NCBI GenBank assembly: GCA_959596515.1
Contig: CAUFXR010000009.1
Location: forward strand, 1-45,082
Direction: 5' to 3'
Origin: an uncultured Oscillospiraceae bacterium
GTDB lineage: Bacteria > Bacillota > Clostridia > Oscillospirales > Acutalibacteraceae
Length of the DNA: 45,082 nt
Shown here: positions 39,743 through 45,082 of the stretch, one piece after another
Layout: each line of letters begins with the position of its first letter
How positions within the stretch are numbered: position 1 is the stretch's first letter
Notes under the pieces: model-generated
The model's database searches: none
What the model saw: only the letters and a program-made list of their open reading frames with translations
What the model was told of the DNA's origin: nothing
Program-made: the position numbers and the translations under genes

Positions 39743-42121
39743 TTGCGAAAAACGGATATTAGCCGGTATACCGGAGCTCCGGTTCCCAATGGACGTCACC
39801 CTTCATCAGGAGCAGCGGCGAAGAAAACAGTCGGGATTGTGTTCTCAACGATTTTTAAAATCATTGGATCCCTTTTCCTGATTATGTTTTTAACCGGGAT
39901 TATCGTTGGTTCTTCAGTGTTGATTAATATCTTTAAAATGGCCGATAACACGGTAGATGTGGATTTGCACACCTTAAAGTTGGATCTGACCAGCTTTATT
40001 TACGTCAACGATGAAAACGGCAATCCGGTGGAATACCAGTCTGTTTACGCAGGAGAAAGCCGTATTTGGGTGGACTATGACGATATTCCCGAGGCGATGA
40101 AAAACGCTATTATCGCCATTGAGGATAAGCGTTTTTATGAGCATAAGGGCGTGGATTGGATCCGTACCGGCGGCGCGATATTGAACCTAGCTACCGGCGG
40201 CGGTAATTCCGGCGCGGGCGGCGGTTCCACACTGACGCAGCAGCTGATTAAAAATCTGACGAATCGGAACGACGTTAGTATCGTCCGCAAAGTAACGGAA
40301 ATTTTCAGCGCTTTGGAGTTTGAGAAAAAGTACAGTAAATCTGAAATTCTAGAGGCCTATCTCAACGTGGTCAACTTTGGCAGCGGTACCAATGGGGTGC
40401 AGGCCGCGGCGAAGCTATACTTTAATAAGGATATTAAAGACTGCTCTATCGCTCAGTGCGCCGCTATTGCCGCCATTCCCAATAACCCGGTCTGGTATAC
40501 GCCGCTGATTTACCCGGAAAACAACAAGGAGCGCCGGGAAAATATTCTGGATCAGATGTACCAGCAAGAAAAAATTTCTAAAGCCGAGTACGATCAGGCT
40601 ATGCAGGAATCTGCGACCATGACGTTTGTGGGGTATACGGACGACAACGTTGTGGATAACGTACCAATCGACGATTGGTACGTGGAAGCCATGCTCGACG
40701 AGGTGGCGGAAGATCTGGCGGAAGCCCTCAATGTGGATGTGGACAACGCCATGTACATGCTGATGCATAACGGCTATAAGATTTATTCCGCCATGGACGT
40801 GGAAACTCAGAGAATGGCGGAGGAGGTGCTGTCAGATCCGGAATTGATGCCGGAGGATGAGGATATCCAATTCGGCTATGTGATGATGGAATACGACGGC
40901 AGAATACTGGCCTCAGTGGGCCAGCGCGGCAAAAAAGAAGGCAATCAGCTGTGGGACTTTACCACCAGCGACGACCGTCTGCCGGCTTCCAGCTTTAAGC
41001 CCTTGAGCGCTTACGCACCGGCGATCGATAAAGGCCTTTTGAACTATTCCAGCCTGGTACTGGACCAGCCTTTGAAGAATATCCCGGGAACCGAGGGCGA
41101 ATGGCCGCCTAACTGGTATTCTGGTTATAAAGGACAAATCCCGGTGGAGTATGCCCTGGAGATTTCCTCCAACGCCGCCGCCGCCCAAACTGTCAATCTT
41201 TTGGGATTGGAAAACAGCTTCGATTTTGTTACCAATACCCTGCATATCACGTCTCTGAAGTCACCGGAGGATTTAACTTACTCCGCGATGGCGACCGGCG
41301 CCGGTTATCATGGCGTTTCCGTAAGGGAAATGACGGCGGCATTCCAGATCTTTGGAAACGGCGGCGTTTATAACGAGCCCTATATGTATTACTATGTAGA
41401 GGATAATAATGGAAACGTGGTGCTGGATAACCGGAACAAGCAGGGCGAACAGGCGATTAAGAGCACAACCGCTACAATTATGCGCCATCTGCTTCAAAAT
41501 GTAGTTACCGGCGCCGAGGGTACCGGCGGTATGGCCAAAGTGTCCGGCTGGCTTACCTATGGTAAAACCGGTACTACTGATGAAAATGAGTACAACTGGT
41601 TTATCGGCGGCACCCGCCATGCGGTTGCCGGCCTGTGGTGCGGTTATGAGACTCCCGCGCCGATCGGCTATGAAACCAATTATTCTAAAACTGTTTGGCG
41701 GGAAATCATGACCCGTTATTTGGCGGATAAGGATCCCAACGACGACTTTATCGATGATCCCAACGTAGTGCCGGGGGCCTACTGCAAACAGACAGGAAAA
41801 CTCGCCGGCGATAAGTGTTCTGATACCGGTATAGGCTATTATGATATCAGCAATCTGCCGGCGGTCTGCGACGGCGTTCATCCGAACTCCAGCTCTTCGG
41901 CTCTGAACAGCAGTCAGATATCGTCTATTCCAAGCTCGTCTGTTCCGTCCTCGATTCCATCGGAGATTCCTTCCAGCAAGGAACCGTCATCTTCCGAGGA
42001 ACCAGTTATTTCCAGCGAGGAGCCATCGTCGGAACCGTCCTCAGAGCCTTCCAGCTCCGAGGGAACATCCAGCGAACCATCTTCCTCAGAAGAGGAGTCC
42101 TCAATGGATTCGAGCCAATAG
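39743..42121 (+). CDS. Class A penicillin-binding protein (glycosyltransferase/transpeptidase)
   Basis: A 792-residue bifunctional peptidoglycan synthase anchored by one helix (about residues 33-58). The GT51 domain has IAIEDKRFYEHKGVDWIRTGGA with catalytic Glu and GGGSTLTQQLIKNL, plus FEKKYSKSEILEAYLNVVNFG. The transpeptidase has SSFK (Ser about 416 region), the SSN motif in EISSNAAAA, and YGKTGTT. The last 90 or so residues are a Ser/Glu/Pro-rich tail, probably an extracellular linker. The TTG start follows AGGAGGTG. A TATAAT at 39689-39694 may be its promoter, with a poor -35. A strong hairpin terminator follows. Confidence 0.95.
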   Translation: MRKTDISRYTGAPVPNGRHPSSGAAAKKTVGIVFSTIFKIIGSLFLIMFLTGIIVGSSVLINIFKMADNTVDVDLHTLKLDLTSFIYVNDENGNPVEYQSVYAGESRIWVDYDDIPEAMKNAIIAIEDKRFYEHKGVDWIRTGGAILNLATGGGNSGAGGGSTLTQQLIKNLTNRNDVSIVRKVTEIFSALEFEKKYSKSEILEAYLNVVNFGSGTNGVQAAAKLYFNKDIKDCSIAQCAAIAAIPNNPVWYTPLIYPENNKERRENILDQMYQQEKISKAEYDQAMQESATMTFVGYTDDNVVDNVPIDDWYVEAMLDEVAEDLAEALNVDVDNAMYMLMHNGYKIYSAMDVETQRMAEEVLSDPELMPEDEDIQFGYVMMEYDGRILASVGQRGKKEGNQLWDFTTSDDRLPASSFKPLSAYAPAIDKGLLNYSSLVLDQPLKNIPGTEGEWPPNWYSGYKGQIPVEYALEISSNAAAAQTVNLLGLENSFDFVTNTLHITSLKSPEDLTYSAMATGAGYHGVSVREMTAAFQIFGNGGVYNEPYMYYYVEDNNGNVVLDNRNKQGEQAIKSTTATIMRHLLQNVVTGAEGTGGMAKVSGWLTYGKTGTTDENEYNWFIGGTRHAVAGLWCGYETPAPIGYETNYSKTVWREIMTRYLADKDPNDDFIDDPNVVPGAYCKQTGKLAGDKCSDTGIGYYDISNLPAVCDGVHPNSSSSALNSSQISSIPSSSVPSSIPSEIPSSKEPSSSEEPVISSEEPSSEPSSEPSSSEGTSSEPSSSEEESSMDSSQ

Positions 42122-42130
42122 TATATTTTC

Positions 42131-42162
42131 AGCGGGGAGAAGCTGTTCTCCCCGCTTTTTCT
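42131..42162 (+). terminator. Terminator of the penicillin-binding protein gene
   Basis: AGCGGGGAGAA and TTCTCCCCGCT form a perfect 11-bp stem with a GCTG loop, followed by TTTTT. Confidence 0.9.
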
Positions 42163-42380
42163 TTGCCGATGATTGTTTTCCGAAAATGGCGGTTCCTTTT
42201 TTCGCGATTTTGTGTTATGATGATAAAGAGAAATCAGGAGCAATCAGGAGAATTTTAGAGATTTTAAGAGATAATCTCATTTAAACCGTAAATTTCGCTT
42301 CTAACCCCGTTTGAAAGCATTGTCGTAAGATGATAAACTGTATTTCGTGACAACACAATCGTATCTGAGGGGTGGACGGT

Positions 42381-42824
42381 TTGGACCAGGCGAAATTATT
42401 GTTGGTATCGGCGGATGCTCTGCCGGAGGTGTTTCGGCGGGTAGTGGAAGCAAAGCAGTATCTGGTGTCAGGTGCGGCTGCCAATACCTCCGAGGCGGCG
42501 AGGATGGCGGGAATCTCCCGAAGCGCTTATTACAAGTATAAGGATTCTGTTTATCCCTATCAAAGCAAGGGCGCCAGCCATCTGGTGACGATTCACGCGG
42601 TACTGGAGGACCGCCCCGGCGTACTGATGGCGCTGATTTCTTCTTTTTATGACGCAGGCGCCAATATTTTGACGGTCAATCAGAATATCCCGGTGATGGG
42701 TGTGGCGCTGGTTTCGATTTCCGCCAGAGTAGACACGGTAAAAATTCCGGTGGATTTTCTGCTTGACTCGTTGAGAAAAGTAGACGGAGTTCAAACTATT
42801 GAAAATATCACAGGCGAACAGTAA
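42381..42824 (+). CDS. ACT domain-containing protein (UPF0735/PheB-like)
   Basis: A 147-residue protein: an N-terminal helical region with a helix-turn-helix-like segment (TSEAARMAGISRSAYYKYKDSVYPY), then an ACT domain (residues about 65-145) starting LVTIHAVLEDRPGVLMALISSFYDAGANILTVNQNIP, a typical amino-acid-binding regulatory fold. Members are encoded next to hom/thr genes and are thought to sense an amino acid. The TTG at 42381 is chosen for its spacing from AGGGGTGG and because relatives begin near here; a GTG at 42372 is possible. It precedes hom by 19 bases, so they share a transcript. Confidence 0.88.
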   Translation: MDQAKLLLVSADALPEVFRRVVEAKQYLVSGAAANTSEAARMAGISRSAYYKYKDSVYPYQSKGASHLVTIHAVLEDRPGVLMALISSFYDAGANILTVNQNIPVMGVALVSISARVDTVKIPVDFLLDSLRKVDGVQTIENITGEQ

Positions 42825-42843
42825 AGCTGAAAGGCGTGAGAAT

Positions 42844-44088
42844 ATGGTAAAAGTAGCAATTATGGGATATGGTGTGGTGGGTTCCGGTGTGGCCCAGGTG
42901 TTAACCGATCACTACGACAGTATCGCCAGTCGGGCAAAAGAAGAAATTGATATTAAATATATCCTGGATCTCCGGGATTTCCCGGACAGCCCATTTCAGG
43001 GCAAGTTTATCAAGGATTTTTCGATGATTCTAAATGATCCGGAAATTCGGGTTGTAGCTGAGGTTATGGGAGGCCTTCACCCGGCCTATGATTACGTAAA
43101 GGCTCTGTTGGAATCGGGGAAAAGCGTGGTGACCTCTAATAAAGAGCTGGTAGCCGCCAAGGGTGCGGAGCTTTTGAAGATCGCCCAGGAGAAAAACGTA
43201 AACTTCCTGTTTGAGGCCAGCGTAGGCGGCGGAATTCCGATTATCCGGCCTATCAGTCAGTGTCTGGCCGCCAACGATGTCATTGAAATCGCCGGTATCT
43301 TGAACGGGACCACCAATTTTATCCTGACCAAGATGATCCGGGAAAATATGAAGTTTGAGGATGCTTTGGCGCTGGCCCAAAAGCTTGGCTACGCGGAGAG
43401 AAATCCTGCCGCGGATATCGAGGGAGCGGACGCCTGCCGTAAGATCTGCATTCTGGCGAGCCTGGCGTTCGGCAAGCATGTGTATCCAGAGCAGGTGCAC
43501 ACCCAGGGCATCACAAAGATCACTTTGGAGGATGTTGCTTACGCGACAGCTTGGGGCGGCGTCATCAAGCTGATCGGCCAAGTGAAAAAGCTGGATAACG
43601 GTAAGGTGGAAATCGTGGTGGCGCCTATGTTTATTTCCCACGAAAGCCAGTTGTCCAGTGTAGATGACGTGTTCAATGGCATTTTGGTGCGAGGCGACGC
43701 TACGGGAGATGTCGTATTTTATGGAAAGGGCGCCGGCAAGCTGCCGACCGCCAGTGCCGTAGTGGCGGATATTATCGACTGCGTCAAGCATTTTAAAGCG
43801 AGAAAATATCTTTACTGGGATGACGGCCAGGAGGGTTATGTGTCTCCCTATGAGGACAGCGTGATTTCCGTATATATTCGGGCGACGGCGGAAAATGACC
43901 ATAAGGGCCTGGAAATCGCGGAGAAGACCTTTGGAACGATCAGACGTTTGGTGCGCTCTGATGCGCCGGAAAACGAGTTCGCTTTTGTCACGAAGCCAAA
44001 GTCTGTGAGAGAAATCAATGCCTGCTGTGAGGCGATGAAAGACCAGGGAGTAGAGGTGCTGGGAATGATCCGGCTCAGTGACCTTTAA
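42844..44088 (+). CDS. hom: Homoserine dehydrogenase
   Basis: A 414-residue NAD(P)-dependent enzyme that reduces aspartate semialdehyde to homoserine, the branch point to threonine and methionine. The Rossmann loop is IMGYGVVGSGVAQVL (residues about 6-20), TSNKELVA holds a catalytic Lys region, and GILNGTTNFILTKM is the family signature. The C-terminal 75 residues form an ACT-like regulatory domain (VISVYIRATAENDHKGLEIAEKTF). The ATG at 42844 has a modest upstream GGCGTGAG; codons upstream overlap the ACT gene. It is followed by thrB. Confidence 0.96.
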   Translation: MVKVAIMGYGVVGSGVAQVLTDHYDSIASRAKEEIDIKYILDLRDFPDSPFQGKFIKDFSMILNDPEIRVVAEVMGGLHPAYDYVKALLESGKSVVTSNKELVAAKGAELLKIAQEKNVNFLFEASVGGGIPIIRPISQCLAANDVIEIAGILNGTTNFILTKMIRENMKFEDALALAQKLGYAERNPAADIEGADACRKICILASLAFGKHVYPEQVHTQGITKITLEDVAYATAWGGVIKLIGQVKKLDNGKVEIVVAPMFISHESQLSSVDDVFNGILVRGDATGDVVFYGKGAGKLPTASAVVADIIDCVKHFKARKYLYWDDGQEGYVSPYEDSVISVYIRATAENDHKGLEIAEKTFGTIRRLVRSDAPENEFAFVTKPKSVREINACCEAMKDQGVEVLGMIRLSDL

Positions 44089-44106
44089 TGAGGCAGGTAG
44101 CGATTC

Positions 44107-45003
44107 ATGATACGTATTGAAGTACCAGCGACCAGCGCAAATCTGGGTTCCGGGTTCGACTGTCTTGGCCTGGCTCTCACCATGTATAACCAGGTGTGGA
44201 TGGAAGAGGCCGACGGGGTAGAGATTATTTCCAGAGATGGTCTTCCTGTGCCGACGGATGAGAGCAACTTGATTTATTGGTCAGCAAAAAAGCTTTATGA
44301 GAGGTGCTCAAAAAGGCTTCCGGGCCTGCATATTGAGCAGTTAAGCGATATCCCTATGGCGCGGGGTTTGGGAAGCAGTTCGGCCTGCATCGTGGCGGGA
44401 CTGCTGGGCGCCAACCGCTTTTTGGGCAGCCCCTTGTCTATGCAGGAGCTGGTCAATCTCGCCTGTGAAATCGAAGGACATCCGGACAATATCGCCCCCG
44501 CTTTCTTAGGCGGGTTGGTAACCTCCGCCATGGAGGGAGGCCGTGTTCACAGTATTTCCGTTCCGGTTTCCCCAAAAATCCATTTCGCGGCACTGATACC
44601 GCCTTTTGAATTGAAAACCGAGGTTGCCCGAGGCGCGCTGCCAGAGGAGTATTCCCGCCGGGATGCGGTGTACAATTTGAGCCGTTCGGCTCTGATGACT
44701 GCGGCTCTGTTTTCCGGCAGCCTGGAAAATCTGAGAGTGGCGGTTCAGGATCAGCTGCATCAGCCCTATCGGATGAAATTTATTCCGGGTTTTGAAACCG
44801 TAATCCGAATGAGCTATGAGTTGGGTTCCCTGGGTACCTATTTAAGCGGTGCCGGTCCTACTATGATTTCGATTGTGGATGATGAGGGTGTTAATGTCTT
44901 TCGGGAGCACGCGGTGGCCCATATGGAAGAGATGGGAATCAGGGGGTGGCGGCTGGAAATTTTAGAAACCGACCCGAAAGGTGCGAGAATCTGTATTGAT
45001 TAG
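44107..45003 (+). CDS. thrB: Homoserine kinase
   Basis: A 298-residue GHMP kinase that phosphorylates homoserine for threonine synthesis. EVPATSANLGSGFDCLGLAL is the N-terminal signature, PMARGLGSSSACIVAGLLGANRF is the ATP loop, and GTYLSGAGPTMISIVDD is the third GHMP motif. It lies 18 bases after hom and starts at the ATG at 44107. Confidence 0.96.
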   Translation: MIRIEVPATSANLGSGFDCLGLALTMYNQVWMEEADGVEIISRDGLPVPTDESNLIYWSAKKLYERCSKRLPGLHIEQLSDIPMARGLGSSSACIVAGLLGANRFLGSPLSMQELVNLACEIEGHPDNIAPAFLGGLVTSAMEGGRVHSISVPVSPKIHFAALIPPFELKTEVARGALPEEYSRRDAVYNLSRSALMTAALFSGSLENLRVAVQDQLHQPYRMKFIPGFETVIRMSYELGSLGTYLSGAGPTMISIVDDEGVNVFREHAVAHMEEMGIRGWRLEILETDPKGARICID

Positions 45004-45057
45004 CATATTCTAGTATGAGTCCATACTTTGAATTATAATTTTGGAGGATAGCCGTTT

Positions 45058-45082
45058 ATGAGTCTAATAGTTCAGAAATTTG
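45058..45082 (+). CDS. lysC: Aspartokinase, N-terminal codons only (runs off the window)
   Basis: The last codons read MSLIVQKF and the frame continues past the end with G, matching the start of aspartate kinase, which begins MxxIVQKFGGTSV. GGAGGAT lies upstream, and the gene follows hom and thrB as part of the aspartate family pathway. Only eight full residues are visible, so the call rests on these and on context. Confidence 0.7.

Overview
The window looks like a chromosomal segment of an anaerobic, spore-forming Clostridia member, probably of the Oscillospirales/Ruminococcaceae type. The evidence is an alpha/beta-type small acid-soluble spore protein, a PdaB-like deacetylase, the HydE/F/G maturases of [FeFe]-hydrogenase, strong AGGAGG ribosome binding sites, many TTG/GTG starts and roughly 50% GC. 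The taxonomic call is inference. Most of the window is ordinary core genome, and the accessory part is concentrated between about 4.1 and 12.5 kb.

Layout. 0-4.3 kb: a heterodimeric ABC exporter pair, followed by the 3' remnant of a lost paralogue. 4.7-6.0 kb: an ADP-ribosylglycohydrolase and a DUF3841-like gene. 6.0-6.5 kb: a terminator, an unexplained conserved-looking stretch and tRNA-Ser(GGA) with a consensus promoter. 6.7-11.6 kb: a compact island of four overlapping or closely abutting genes (a cysteine-rich protein and three large serine recombinase-family proteins, the middle one without a catalytic domain) with no recognisable cargo. 11.8-12.4 kb: an orphan BglII/BstYI-like restriction endonuclease with an apparently broken N-terminus. 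12.6-22.5 kb: maf, a LysM protein, asnS, an aminotransferase, secD-secF, a sugar-phosphate isomerase/epimerase, nrdR and a polysaccharide deacetylase. 22.9-26.8 kb, minus strand: TM1266-type regulator-hydE-hydG-hydF. 27.27-27.43 kb, minus strand: a structured non-coding RNA with its own promoter and terminator. 27.8-28.9 kb: a DUF3810 membrane metallopeptidase. 29.0-37.9 kb: a complete-looking type II fatty-acid operon (MarR/FabT-like regulator, fabH, acpP, fabD, fabG, fabF, accB, fabZ, accC, accD, accA) lacking an enoyl-ACP reductase gene. 37.9-42.1 kb: an unknown gene, a spore SASP, a BofC-like membrane-anchored protein and a class A penicillin-binding protein. 42.4 kb to the end: ACT-domain protein, homoserine dehydrogenase, homoserine kinase and the first codons of aspartokinase.

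How genes work together. AccA/B/C/D make malonyl-CoA, FabD transfers the malonyl group to AcpP, FabH starts chains and FabF/FabG/FabZ elongate them. The first gene is a MarR repressor with a palindrome over its own start site. HydE, HydG and HydF build the H-cluster for a hydrogenase encoded elsewhere. Hom, ThrB and LysC form a threonine/aspartate-family block.

Best leads for something new: the cargo-free recombinase island with its catalytically headless middle member, the minus-strand ncRNA at 27.3-27.4 kb, the conserved-looking stretch at 6.05-6.25 kb, and the unknown gene after accA. None is proven novel from sequence alone.
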